A DNA stretch of 64,000 nucleotides from Bretschneidera sinensis (Eukaryota; Streptophyta; Magnoliopsida; Brassicales; Akaniaceae): the NCBI GenBank assembly GCA_023935145.1, contig CM043702.1, positions 78,845,320 through 78,909,319 of the forward strand, in the 5' to 3' direction. The position numbers and the translations under genes are program-made. The stretch's first letter is position 1; each line of letters starts with the position of its first letter. Under the pieces are notes generated by a model. That model did no database searches. It had not been told where the DNA came from and worked only from the letters and a program-made list of their open reading frames with translations. Positions 33,816 to 44,306 of this stretch are shown piece after piece.

Positions 33816-34273
33816 TAAAGATTAAGGGCTTAAAGCCAACACACGTGGCTAATCATGCAGAGTCTTTTGGACCATGTTTTGTGTGTGGCGGGGTAGATCA
33901 TCTCACCCAAGAGTGTCCCACATTTGCTAAGATGAGAGGGATGTATGAAGAAAAATGTAATGCCTCAGGTATGTACAAGAAGCCTTCTTCACCTTTCTCT
34001 AATACCTATAATTCGAGGTGGTGCAATCACCCCAATTTTAGCAAGAAGCCTGAAAACCAGCCGCCTGCACAACCCCCTAAATCATATCCTGAACCATATC
34101 ATGCACATGCTACTTCTAGAAGTCCTTTAGAAGACACTTTGCATGCTTTTATTGAGGCACAGGGTAAGATGAACCAAAGATGTGAAGCGTTGATTACGCA
34201 AGTCGTTGAAGAAAATAAGGAGATAAGGAGCCAAGTGTCCAAATTGATGAGCTCCTTAAGTGTGAATGAGTGA
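33816..34273 (+). pseudogene. Ath-3 gag, zinc-knuckle half
   Basis: Continuation of Ath-3 gag after NA-2. It has an intact CCHC knuckle (CFVCGGVDHLTQEC) near 33880-33920, the NTYNSRWCNHPNFS motif, a proline-rich stretch, and a charged helical tail (ALITQVVEENKEIRSQV) ending at a TGA (34271-34273). The stop is read as a mutation because the Athila gag-pol normally continues into MITRSGK, found here as MTRSGK at 34355. With 27443-28220 it gives an almost complete gag. Confidence 0.8.
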
Positions 34274-34354
34274 GGTAAGTTCACTTCTCAAGCTCAGTCC
34301 ACACCCCATGGTCAACACCTGGCGCAAGAGAATCTGAAGGATGTAAATGCCATT

Positions 34355-35140
34355 GTGACACGAAGTGGTAAGTCATTACACATCCCAACAACGAACAAAT
34401 CAGAGGATGTGGAAAAGGGTCAAGATAGTAGTGATACCGAGCTACCCAAGGACCTTGAAGTGACAAAGAGTCCTGTTAAGGTACCATTCCCTCAAGCCTT
34501 AAAATCAAGCAAGCGAACTATGGATCCAAACAATGAAATCTTAGAGAATCTAAGGCAAGTAAAAATCAATCTTCCTCTTTTGCATGTGATTAAACAAGTT
34601 CCTACTTATGCAAAAGTTCTCAAGGATTTGTGTATAGTTAAGAAGAAGCACCATGTGAAGAAGACAGTGTTCTTGACAGAGCAAGTTAGTGCTCTAATTA
34701 AGCAACGGATTCCTCCCAAGTACAAGGATCCTGGTTGTCCAACCATTACATGCAGCATTGGAAATCATGAGGTTGGGCAAGCTTTGCTAGATTTAGGAGC
34801 TAGCGTGAATCTAATGCCATATTCTATTTATGAGCAGTTGGGGTTGGGAGAAATCAAACCAACCGCTGTGGTATTGCGATTGGCTAACCGTTCAGTCAAA
34901 GTACCCTGGGGTGTGGTAGAGGATGTTTTAACTCAAATTGACAAATTTTATTATCCTGTTGATTTCTTAATCCTTGACACTAGCTTTGCTGTTAATACTA
35001 CTTCTAAAATCCCTTTGATTTTAGCTAGGCCTTTCCTTTCCACTGCTAATGCTCTTATTAATTTCTGAAATGGGCTCATGAAGCTATCCTTTGGAAACAT
35101 GACCCTTGAGGTGAACATCTTCCATGTTGCAAAACAGCCA
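34355..35140 (+). pseudogene. Ath-3 aspartic protease
   Basis: Open from 34355 to 35068. The gag-protease linker (NNEILENLRQVKINLPLLHVI) is followed by the protease: KYKDPGCPTITC, catalytic ALLDLGASVNLMPYSIYEQ near 34785-34830, VVEDVLTQIDKFYYPVDFLIL, and IPLILARPFLSTANALI, where Gly of the usual LGRPF is replaced by Ala. A TGA at 35066-35068 truncates the end. The protease would cleave the gag-pol precursor; there is no pol left downstream to release. Confidence 0.85.
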
Positions 35141-36763
35141 TAAGATGATGACGAGAGCCACCAGATATACATGATTGGCTCACTCATGGAAAAAGTCCAT
35201 CACCTTAATCCATTGGAGTCCACCCTCACCCATGGTTTCACAAGAGCAGATATCGAGCCAGAATCGACAGATGTTACTGATAACATCCTTGAGGCCTCTC
35301 CAAAGCAAGCAAGCACCAAATTTGGCAGTGAAGCAGTTGTTGGTGCATTCAACTTATGTTTTTCTAAGAGAGAATAAGAGTGTCTGGCTGAAGACGTAAA
35401 ACTTAGCGCTCATGGGAGCCACCCCACAGCATATCCTATTATTTTTATTGTTTTTCATATTTCTTTTTCATGTTTATTATTAGTATTTTGTTCTTTTCCA
35501 ATATTACCTTTGTATTTCTTTTTCAGTGACAAATGTGCTCATCAGTTCAAGTTTGGGGGTGTGCTATGAGCCATGCCTGTCCAGCTCGTTCTCTATCTCC
35601 CAGGTAAGATATTTCCATGTTATTCACATATTGGGGACAATATGTAGTTTAAGTTTGGGGGTATGGGAGACACATTCACACACACTCTGTCCCAGTTTTT
35701 ATTTTATTATTGAAAAGATAAATGCATGTTAATATTGTTCTAAAAAATTTTGGTTAATCTAAACAAATACTATGATGTGATGTCATTGGTGAGCTTAAAA
35801 TCTTGAACACATGATTAGATGATAGAGTTTTAAAATTTTGTTACTTACTTTAGGCATTTGAGAATCCACATGTTTGATCTAATCTGACACGAGCACATTA
35901 GTACAAAATAGTGTGAGGTATGACATATGAGTTTAATGTGTATGTTTCCATTACTCAACTGAAACTGGATGACTTGTTGGATAAACAATTTTAAACAAAA
36001 AAATTGCACAAAAAGAGAAAAATGCTTATGATGATCATTAATAAAAAATCCGCTGAGTAACTGGACCTCTTGCTTCAATAAGCAGTGAGCGTTCACGTCA
36101 AAATGTGGGAATTTTATTCATAATGATCATTGAGAAAATTTCTGCTGAGTAACTAGACCTCTTGCCTCAGTAAGCAGTGAGCATTCACGTCAAAAGGTGG
36201 GAATTTTGCTTGGTAGCATTAAGGCCAGTTTAGTTTCGTAACCTTTTTTACTAGAGTTAGTAAGTCCTTAGGGGTGTCTTTACACCTAATGCCCTAAAAC
36301 CATCTGGTTCAGGAGTCATTGACTCAACACTCGCTACACGGGTCAATTAGAAAGCTTAAGGGAACTAAATATAGCAGAGCCTTATAATAAAAGAGATAAC
36401 AAAATAAAACTATGCCATCATTGTTTATTCTGATAAGAAATTCTATGAATCTTGATACTTGGAAACATTGCACATTGGAGTTACATGAAAGCCTCTTCTT
36501 TATATGCTAATTCACTTTACACTGAGTCAGACTTGTGATGCCTTAGCCAGCCTTTCATAAGTAATTAGATTTTAAAATTCCTATTCATTGCGAAGATGGG
36601 TTTACATTTTAAGCTTGCTCATGACTGAATATCATGGTTTTGTGTGATGCTTAAATTTTAGGATTCCATGAATGATGGATTTATCTTTATGTTCTTTGTT
36701 TTTCATTTAGTTTTTTTATTTTGTTTTGCTAAGGGACTAGCAAAATGTAAGTTTGGGGGTATT
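35141..36763 (+). other. Ath-3 post-protease remnant and 3' non-coding region
   Basis: RT, RNase H and integrase are missing: an acidic linker (open 35171-35377) runs directly into the segment that in Ath-2 and Ath-5 follows integrase. Then: a long pyrimidine tract ending TTTTTCAG (about 35508-35526); AAGTTTGGGGGT (35549-35560); hairpin ACATATTG/CAATATGT with GGGA loop (35626-35645); AAGTTTGGGGGT (35651-35662); two copies of the conserved block (36049-36106, 36130-36198); and the true polypurine tract (36749-36760). Confidence 0.75.
35626..35645 (+). other. Conserved hairpin before internal polypurine tract (Ath-3)
   Basis: Perfect 8-bp stem ACATATTG/CAATATGT around GGGA. Compared with NA-3 (ACACATTG/CAATGTGT) one C-G pair is replaced by U-A, a compensatory change. 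Confidence 0.7.
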
Positions 36764-37165
36764 TAATGAGTACCAAATATTACATATTTTGGCCCTTTAA
36801 TTTATATTTGTTAGCTTAGGAATTTGTTACTTTTCGTTGTTTTTCGTTGTTTCACAGGTTCACAAGCACTTGGAAAGGAGTTTCACTAAATTGCCAGAAT
36901 TGCCCGTACAGATCAGTCATTTTTTAAAATTAAACTATATTGATACAGGAAGAACCAGGAGATGAGCCATATATGCTTAGAAAGATCCAGAAGTCTATTT
37001 TCTGGAGAATTTTACGGCTCGTAAAAATGATTTTTCTAGAGAAAGTTATGGCCGTTTTAGTAGACAAAGGTCAGACTGTGCGGGATTTCAGCGTGGGTAG
37101 AAGTTTTGAAGGGCATGTGAAGGCTTAAATCCAACATCCCACATCGGTTGGAAACATATTTATAC

Positions 37166-37216
37166 ATCCCACATTGGATTGGAACATATTGAACTTGTGG
37201 TGTTTCCCTTTAAAAG
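37166..37216 (+). promoter_or_regulatory. USE-like element plus TATA-like box (Ath-3 3' LTR)
   Basis: ATCCCACATTG (37166-37176, one mismatch to the USE), 32-bp spacer, TTTAAAAG (37209-37216). A one-base deletion in the spacer relative to the 5' LTR explains 32 rather than 33. Confidence 0.55.
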
Positions 37217-37756
37217 GCCTACTCCACTTCAGCTTTGAGGATCATCGGGGAGCAGATCTGGAGGGCTTTTGGGAGCAATCCGGAGGACTTTTGGAGGGCA
37301 AGCTGGGGAATCTCCAAGGCTTTTCTACCAAGGGGGGATGCTCATGGCGAGATCAAATATTTCCCTAGAGATTTTTGTTGTCCATTATATTTATGGATAA
37401 CTAAATTCTCAAGTGGGGCTAGGGATGAACTTGCACAGTTAATAGTATTTTTATTTAATTTTAATTTATGTATTTGAATTTCAATTACTAAAACTCTTTT
37501 GTTTTATCATTTTCAATTCATTGGTGATGTTTTCTTTTCCAAATAATCTTAGAATTTATTCTGTTTATAAATTCAGTAATACTTTTTCTATTGAATGGTT
37601 TAGCTCTTTGATTATGTTTGGATTAATTATTTATCTATATTGATTTAGTTCTTTGCTGCAATATCACTTCCTGAGTATTTTGTCGTCGTTGGATTTTCTC
37701 AATAGTGATAATAATTTACATATTTTAAAAGTGGTGAATGATTTTTCAAAGGGTTA

Positions 37757-38632
37757 TGTTGTTATTTCTCTAAGGTTCAAACAGGTTCAACCATAGTTTA
37801 AAATTGGTTAAAGCCTAAACCAATTGTGGAATATCATCAATTTGGAGCATGGGAAGGCCATGCGCACTAGTGTGTGCACTTCTGCACCTAGGCAGAAGCT
37901 AGTGTGCACAGCATCAGGAAGGAGCAGCACCAGTGTGCGCGGTGCGCCGCGCCTTCCAGAATGGCATGCATCAGGTCCGGGTGAGGGGTGTGCCGCATAG
38001 CACCAGCGGCACACCGCCTAGAAACTTCTCCAGCACACTCTGCCTAGCGGTGCACTGCCAGGCACACTGTTGCACGCACACGCAGCAGGCTTCACAGCTC
38101 TCCAAAGTTTGTGTACACAAGGCCAAAACGCACAGCATCACTTGGAGATGAATGAAGGGCTAAGATTTAAAGGAGATGATGATCAAAGGGGTTCTCAAGC
38201 TTCATTTTTACATATGATAATACACATAAGTTTGTGACATTGTGAGATCAATTGTAAACACATAGAGAGAATTGTGTAAGAGTAACAAACACAAGAGAGA
38301 CTCTTTGTTAGGTTGGTTGTAAAGAAGAGATAGTAGTATAGAGAGTGAGTTGTAATCTCCTTTCTTCTCTTCTTGTTTCTTCAAGACCATTGTGGGTTCT
38401 TGAAAGGGATTGCTGTAACTTTGTAAGAACCATTTGATTAGTGCAGAGAGTTCGGAGGAACTCACGAGGACGTAGGCACATTGCAGAACCTCGATAACAA
38501 TTGCTTGTCTTCTTTTCTTTCTTTGATTTTTTGTTCTTGTGTTCGATTGCTGAAATTCTTTCTACAAGTCACTCAAGACTTGGGTGTTTGGAAGATCACC
38601 ACCTGGGCATCTTACTTAGGTGATTTCCAATA
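37757..38632 (+). repeat. Solo LTR, Ty1/copia family 1 (Cop-1 type)
   Basis: 876 bp, TGTTGTTATTTC…CCAATA, with perfect duplication GGTTA (37752-37756 and 38633-38637). The flanks rejoin to the sequence found uninterrupted at 26786-26800 of the 5' LTR. Same family as the Cop-1 LTRs. Confidence 0.93.
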
Positions 38633-38936
38633 GGTTACATTTGGTTTAATCTTGGTTTATAAATTTACATCTTCCGATTGGGAATTAGGAAGTGAATTCC
38701 CAATTCAGTTATTCAATGAATTAAGAATAATTAAAATACCAGATTTGTGCAAGGGATTCCCGATGCTTTACTTTACTTTGCATTTAAAAATTAATCTTTG
38801 TTCTCCATCAATCATTCAATATTGTTCTTTAGTTTTTTTGTTCTTTCTACTATTCTTTTAATTTGTCTCCCTGTGGAATCGACACCCCAAAGCTGTGCTA
38901 CAACTAACGCGTTATTCTTTGGGCGTAATCACCTCA

Positions 38937-40646
38937 GCAGCTTCCTCCCTTGCCAGTCGCTCATAGGCAAGGGCCAAGTCCTTCTCAGCTTTGAGGGCAT
39001 CTCTGGCCGAGCGCAGGAGGTCCCTCTCCTTAGTCGCCTCCTCCCTGGCCCTTTCAGTCGCGTCTAGAGAAGTCTGAAGCTCCTGGACAGACTTCTGGCT
39101 CTCCTCTAACCTCTGCTAGCACTTCCCCAGCTTTTCCAATGTGTCTATGCTTCGACAGGATAGCACACCAAGGAGCCCACCAGACTAAAAAAAGCAAGGG
39201 AACTGGTTAATGAAGAAAAAAATTTGAACAAAAAAAGAACCAAGGAAAAAAGTAAGGGAACTATTACCTGAGAGGTCAGGGCCTTGGCTACAGAGCAAAG
39301 CCCCTCGAGGGGCTTCCGAGAGAGCTTCAGTATATCACGGGGAGTGATCCCCATAATGAAATGCTCTCGGGCTACCCTCTGGTGGGAAAAGACCAAATCA
39401 TCGACCTTCATGCCCACTGAGGAGTGAAGGGGGCCGCGGAGGCAAGAACCCCTCTAGACAAGGATGGGCCCTGAGAAAGCTCAGCAGGAGGCTCCACTGG
39501 TGAAACCCTCAGCTCTGGAAGAGGCCTCGGAGGGCTCTCTACTGTAAGGGGGACTGGAGAAGACGCCTGAGCCCTCTTCTTTGAACCTTGGGCTGGGGCT
39601 GGGTCTTTTCCTTTGAAGGCCCTCTTCCTCTCCTTGACCATCTTTCTGGCCCTCTCCTTGGCCTTAACCGCCAATTCCATCTCTACAAAAAGAGGAAAAG
39701 CATTAATACCCAAAATATGGAAAGAGGAAATAAAGTTAACTAAAAATAAAATCCATACTAGCTCTTCATTATTATAAAGAACTTCAACATCTAAGGGAGC
39801 GACCAACATTGCCCTCAATATATCCTACTCTCGGTGCAGGAAGTGCAGCTTCTTACATTTGCTCGCACGGTCCAGGCTCTAGCGGAGAGGGACTTGAAAA
39901 CTCTTGGCACTCCAAAAAAAGAAGAATGATTTCATCCATTTTTTGATAGAGGATGGCTTCTTCTTCAGCACTATCCTCTTGGCCCTCGAGCTAACCACCA
40001 CCCACCCAGTCTGCCTATGCTTACTTATCTGGAAGTGGGCCTTAAATTCATTTATGTTCATTAGGCCACCCACTTCCATGCAGACGACAATAAAAGCCAT
40101 AATGAGGCACACTGAGTTGGGCACCAATTGGCACAGTGTTATACTAAAGTATTTTAGTACCACGCAGAAGAAAGGGTGGAGGGGAAACCTATGCTCGACC
40201 TTCATGTGTTTTTCGTAAACGTACAGCTTATAAGGCATGCGGCCCAGAAGAGGGTCACAAGCCCTCTCCCCACCCTCTGGTGCCTTGAGGGCAAACTTTA
40301 CTGGAATGCGGTAAACCCTCCTCATGACTTCCAGCTTCCCCTTCCCCACAGTGCTAGACACGGAGTTAGTCGTAAACGACCATTGCTCCCTCTCCTCAAC
40401 CACCATATCCCCCTGAATCTCCACCAACATCTGACCGACCTCATCCTCATCATCAGAAGAGGCCCCCTCCTCACTTTCTTCATCCTCCTCCCTAGGGATG
40501 AAAGGAACCATGGCAAATGGGCCCTCTCGAGGAACGACCTACACTGAGGATTCATCCTCACTTGAGGAGACACTTATAGCCTCCTCTAGCTCCTGTGCTA
40601 AATCCCCACTGTCCTCACTACCACTGGTAATTCTAGGCTCAAACAT
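38937..40646 (-). pseudogene. Tat-1 antisense gene, N-terminal and middle exons
   Basis: Read on the minus strand from ATG at 40646: a short acidic start, one TAG near 40541, then an open stretch (40511-39879) with an acidic region (EEDEESEEGASSDDEDE) and a core resembling the putative gypsy-type transposon family (Pfam Transposase_28, PF04195, from memory): RIPVKFALKAPEGGERACD, LYVYEKHMKVEHRFPLHPFF, LCQLVPNSVCLIMAFI. Further downstream are a basic, proline-rich linker (39700-39420), a second conserved part (GMKVDDLVFSHQRVAREHF), and a coiled coil (ESQKSVQELQTSLDATERAR…). A GT-AG intron at 39185-39267 restores the coiled-coil frame; another probable one is at about 39683-39758. It ends at 25554 beyond Ath-3. 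Two or three stops and a frameshift show decay. Function is not known. Confidence 0.75.
39185..39267 (-). other. Likely intron in the antisense gene
   Basis: 83 nt, minus strand, CAG|GTAATAG … CTTTTTTTAG|TCTGG, U-rich, with stop-free exons joined in frame across it. Its size and composition are typical of small plant introns. Confidence 0.65.
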
Positions 40647-40908
40647 GGTAAAAGGATAAGAAGACTCACCAAGAGGTTGTTCGTGACTTGTCTATATGGC
40701 CTCGGTTCCCTCGCTGCAAGCACCCCTCCAATGATCACCACCCAACTTCAAGCTCTTCTAGCAACCTCAACCGACTCTAAAAAATCTCCAAAGACCTCCT
40801 TCCAAATCTCTAAATCAACTCCGTGCGCTCTCAAAATTTCCTTTTCTCTCAAAAACTCGAAGTAAGAAAGCAAGAAGTGAAGTGAGTAGAAGAGGGGAAG
40901 AAACCACC

Positions 40909-40918
40909 CTTATATAGG
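40909..40918 (-). promoter_or_regulatory. TATA box of the antisense gene
   Basis: Minus strand CCTATATAAGG, about 265 nt before the ATG at 40646. The leader between them is pyrimidine-rich at its start, as in plant mRNAs, and contains a GGTGAGT donor-like site near 40668. Confidence 0.5.
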
Positions 40919-41311
40919 GTTAAAGGCATCAGGAACGAAGGGCATTAATTTCCCTATAACTGAAGTGATGTGGCTGTTGATGTCATCGAGACACTGTTTG
41001 CTCTCACCAAAGCTCCAACTGCTAAAAAGGTACGATTCCTCCTATACTCTATGCGTCGTTCGCTCTCCCTAAGCCAAAAGCAAGTAATCAAATAAATGCA
41101 CGTCGCCATTCAAAAAGTAACCGCCACCAATTTAATGCATTCTGACACCATGAAAAGAAGAAACCCTAGGGGGCCCAAGGAGAAAAGGCCCTAGGGGGCC
41201 AAAAAGGAAGAAGCCCCAAGTGGCCCAAAGAAAAAGCCCAAGAGAGAGAAGCCCTGAGGAGCCCTAGGATAAAAGGCCCTAGGAAACCCAGAGAAGAGAA
41301 GCCCAAAGTCT
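40919..41311. other. Tat-1 3' region between antisense promoter and minisatellite
   Basis: No gene. From 41160 it holds short degenerate repeats of the type aagccctaggggcccaaggagaaaaggc, a purine-rich run that may be an older tandem array. Confidence 0.55.
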
Positions 41312-41651
41312 CTTAAAATCTCCAAGTTTGAGCTTGTGAACTGTTTGTCACGTGCTCAGCCAAAAATCTCCAAGACCGAACATGTGAGCTGTTTGTCACA
41401 TGCACGGCCTAAAATCATCAAGTCCAAGCGTGTGAGCTGCTTGTCACATGCTTGGCCTAAAATCTCCAAAACCGAGCGTGTGAGCTGCTTGTCACATGCT
41501 CGGCCTAAAATATTTAAGTCTGAGCGTGTGAGCTACTCGTCACATGCTCGGCCTGAAATCTCCATGACCAAGCATGGCCTAAAACACCATGACCGAGCAT
41601 AGCTTAAAATCTCCAAGTCTGAGCTTGTGAGCTGCTTGTCACATGCTCAGC
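41312..41651 (+). repeat. 48-bp minisatellite, left part
   Basis: Six full 48-bp units (starts 41312-41313, 41361, 41409, 41457, 41505, 41553), two shortened half units, and one further full unit ending at the NA-3 insertion. Core: CCTAAAATCTCCAAG, then CCGAGCGTGTGAGCTGCTTG, then TCACATGCTCGG. Lies between the antisense gene and the polypurine tract of Tat-1. Reading frames stay open only because 48 is a multiple of three. Confidence 0.93.
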
Positions 41652-41847
41652 TGATAGGTGCTTAAATATTAATATTTAAGCCCCTTAATTTACAATTGAT
41701 GAAGCCCTTTATCTATATGTTTTAGTCTATTTTACTTCACTTTTGTGTTTTACACGTTGTTATAGGGTTTTGGAGAAGAAAGAAGCATTTTTGGCACTTA
41801 AAGGAAGAAAATATGGAAATCCTGGAGCTGCTGCTGGATAAAGTGCA

Positions 41848-42000
41848 ATCGAGTGCAACCCTCGGTGCGATCGAGCGCATCAGCACTCGTGCACGCGCAA
41901 AAAAGGATCGAGCATAGCATTGTGATTGAGTGCACTACATGTGCGATCGAGCGCACTACATGTGCGATTGAGCGCACTACATGTGCGATCGGGCGCACAT
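41848..42000 (+). repeat. CGATCG motif cluster, NA-3 5' LTR
   Basis: About seven copies of TGCGATCGAGCGCA and variants, including a near-perfect tandem run gcgatcgagcgcactacat at 41943-41998. The 3' LTR has only about four (45865-45955), so the tandem part differs between the two LTRs. Confidence 0.8.
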
Positions 42001-42548
42001 GTACGGGCGTGAACAGTAAAGCGGCAGAACTAGTTTTGGAAATAAATGAGTTTAATGTTTTAGGAAAGTTTAGGGTTCCTGAGCTTTCTAGGATTATTCA
42101 CCCCCTATAAATATACCTATAAAACACACACAAATGAGATCATCTAATCCCTACCTTTATCTTTCAATCTTGTTTTAGTTTTAGTTTAGTTTTAGGTCGG
42201 GAAGCCAGAGGCCAGAAGGAGACTGTGGAGAGGAATTGACGACTCTTCTCTCGGGTTTCTTCTTTTCTTTTTATTTTATTACGTGTAATTAAATTCTTAG
42301 TAGGGCTTGGTTGAAACCTTAATTATGTTTACTCAATAAATTTAGTATTGGCGCATTTGTAATATTTATGTTGTGTTGCTTAACTTGATTAATACCTGCT
42401 TTTATTTAAATTCCTCATATGTATATGTCTGATCAATATGTGCATGTGGTATGGACTAGTTAGTTTAATCAATTTGGATGACCGAGTCCTAGGTTCAACA
42501 ATAGTAACAAAAGATATCCACGCCAGATTCTTGGGTTAATCAACATGG

Positions 42549-42745
42549 GAAACTGGGAGTAGATACCATGTCCTAGGTCTCATGTGGTTATCGATTTCCA
42601 AAGATCTTATGCTCTCTTAAGGAACAATTCAGTAGATAGCATGCTGAATCCCTTAAGAAAGATAAGAGTTAGAGTAGATACCATGCCTAACTTGTTGCTA
42701 TGGGAGATCAATAGCTTAAGGAGTAGATACTATGCCCTTAGGTTG
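42549..42745 (+). other. Four-hairpin array in NA-3 5' LTR
   Basis: Loops AGTAGATACCATG (or one-base variants) are framed by GGG/TCC, CTTAAGG…CCTTAAG with inner TTCAG/CTGAA, GTTAG/CTAAC, and CTTAAGG/CCTTAGG. The four stems differ while the loops agree. Confidence 0.65.
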
Positions 42746-43044
42746 ACAACCATTAGGTATTCATGACTTGAGTAAAGCATTGGCATACTGTTTTGTTGTG
42801 GTAGCATAATTAGTGGTGGATAGCAAGTCCCTATGCCTTTATCTTTATTATTTCAAACTCAATATTTATTTGTCTTGTTTTTATTTCATTATTTCGAAAC
42901 TAATTCTAAAATGAAATTTACCAATCCCCGTGGAGATGATCTTGCATTTGCACACTATGCTACTGTTGACCTTGTGCATTTGTAGGTAAAACAAGTTCGG
43001 TTATTTGCTAATTTATTTAGGTGGATAATCGCACAACAAGTTTT

Positions 43045-43062
43045 TGGCGTCGTTGCCGGGGA
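43045..43062 (+). other. Primer binding site, tRNA-Asp (NA-3)
   Basis: TGGCGTCGTTGCCGGGGA, one difference from the tRNA-Asp complement, six bases after the LTR. Confidence 0.88.
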
Positions 43063-43379
43063 TTGTGCTAAATTTCTTTTTGGAATTATTTTCATTAGTT
43101 TTATTTTATTTTATTTTGTTCCGTTTTATTTTTATTTTTATTAAAAATCAGATTTATTACTTCTTTTCGTTTTTTGTTTTTGTTCAGGTGTGCAGAGGAG
43201 GAGTTTATGTCCTTATTGCGATCGAGCGCTCTACTTGGTGTGATTGATCGCAAGCCTAGTGCGATCGAGCGCTGTTCTTGGTGCACTTGAGCGCAAAAGC
43301 TCGAGAGAGTACCCGAGCAGCAATACTGAAACTGCTGCACTGAAGCTTTTCAACTAAATCCTTTGAAGGAGAAGCACCA
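43063..43379 (+). other. NA-3 leader with CGATCG motifs
   Basis: T-rich then motif-rich leader; three to four TGCGATCGAGCGC-type motifs at 43217-43300. No gene. Confidence 0.65.
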
Positions 43380-44306
43380 ATGGCGGAAGCTACACATACT
43401 TATCTAGCTGCTATGGAGAGGAAGCTCGATATGCTTATACACACCATGACTGCTCAAAACATCTCACCTAGTCCACGAGCCAAACAACTCCAGGTATGTG
43501 CTATATATTCTCTTTTTGATCACACTACTGACACTTGCCCTTTATATTTATCTGTAGATTAAGAGTAAGCAAATTATGTGGGACCGAATAACTACAACAT
43601 ATATGCAAATACCTATAATCCTGGATGGCGGACCCACCCTAACTTCACATGGACCAATGATTAGAATACCCTAAATCTTCAAAAACAGCAAACAAACTCC
43701 CAATAAGCAGCTCAAATAGTTCCGGAATCAAAGGAGAGTGACCTAGAGAGCCTTGTAATGTAATTGGCAACTCAGCAACAACAGCTAATGGTTTCACAAG
43801 AACAGTTCATAGCAAAAACAAGACAATTTCGGACTTTGCAAAAGGAAACCATTGCAAAACATGAGCAAGCCATTCAAAGACTCGAGGTCCAAGTGGGGCA
43901 ATTAACTAAGGAGCTAAGTGAAAGAAAGCAAGATAAACGTCCAGCCCAAACACTACAGACTCCAAGTGTTGTTGAGGAAGAATTTCCAGCCCATCATGTT
44001 GATCCATTAAAAACTACTCTGACCTATAATATCACAAGATCAGATTTTGAGCCCGAATGTGATGATGTTACTGATGACATCATTGAAACTATGCACCTCC
44101 TAGAGGACTCTCTGAAGCATCCAAGTAAGTACACCGATCCATTTGACATTCTTATGCCTTATAATACTACTTTTTTCCCTTTTATTGTACAGGCACCTAA
44201 CTTGGAATTCAAGCAGTTGCCAGAGTACTTAGCTTATGCTTATATGGGAGAGAATAAGACACCACTTGTGCTAGTTGCTGCCAATCTTAGTTTTAGGGAA
44301 GAATAA
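43380..44306 (+). pseudogene. NA-3 short ORF: zinc knuckle fused to RT linker, broken
   Basis: ATG at 43380 (MAEATHTYLAAMERKLDMLI). The first part reaches a damaged knuckle (C-x2-Y-x4-H-x4-C, second Cys lost) and a stop at 43560-43562. After a broken stretch with the NTYNPGW motif near 43610, the second part is open 43764-44306: Gln-rich start, coiled-coil-like segment (KHEQAIQRLEVQVGQLTKEL), then FFPFIVQAPNLEFKQLP and AYMGENKTPLVLVAANLS, the pre-RT linker. Same fusion point as NA-2, so the deletion predates both copies. Confidence 0.8.

Larger units (their letters stand above)
25803..38931 (+). mobile_element. Ath-3, Athila element lacking RT and integrase
   Basis: Plus-strand element with both LTRs, priming site, gag, protease and 3' non-coding region, but no RT, RNase H or integrase. 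The coding part passes from the protease tail straight into the post-integrase segment. Perfect duplication CCTCA. It contains NA-2 (in gag) and a copia solo LTR (in the 3' LTR). The deletion makes it non-autonomous, but the LTRs and 3' signals are kept. Confidence 0.92.
36764..38931 (+). repeat. 3' LTR of Ath-3, interrupted
   Basis: Starts TAATGAGTACC (terminal TG changed to TA) and ends GTAATCA, about 1287 bp after removing the copia solo LTR 37757-38632 and one duplicated GGTTA. It matches the 5' LTR along its length. Confidence 0.92.
41652..43038 (+). repeat. 5' LTR of NA-3
   Basis: 1387 bp, TGATAGGTGC…GCACAACA. Order: CGATCG cluster (41848-42000), TATA box (ctataaata, 42107-42115), leader with four AGTAGATACCATG-type loops (42558-42570, 42631-42643, 42673-42685, 42722-42734). 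Confidence 0.94.

Noticed and set aside
40176..40547. Plus-strand ORFs 39904-40218 and 40176-40547
   Set aside because: They are shadows of the minus-strand antisense gene, which has the family motifs.
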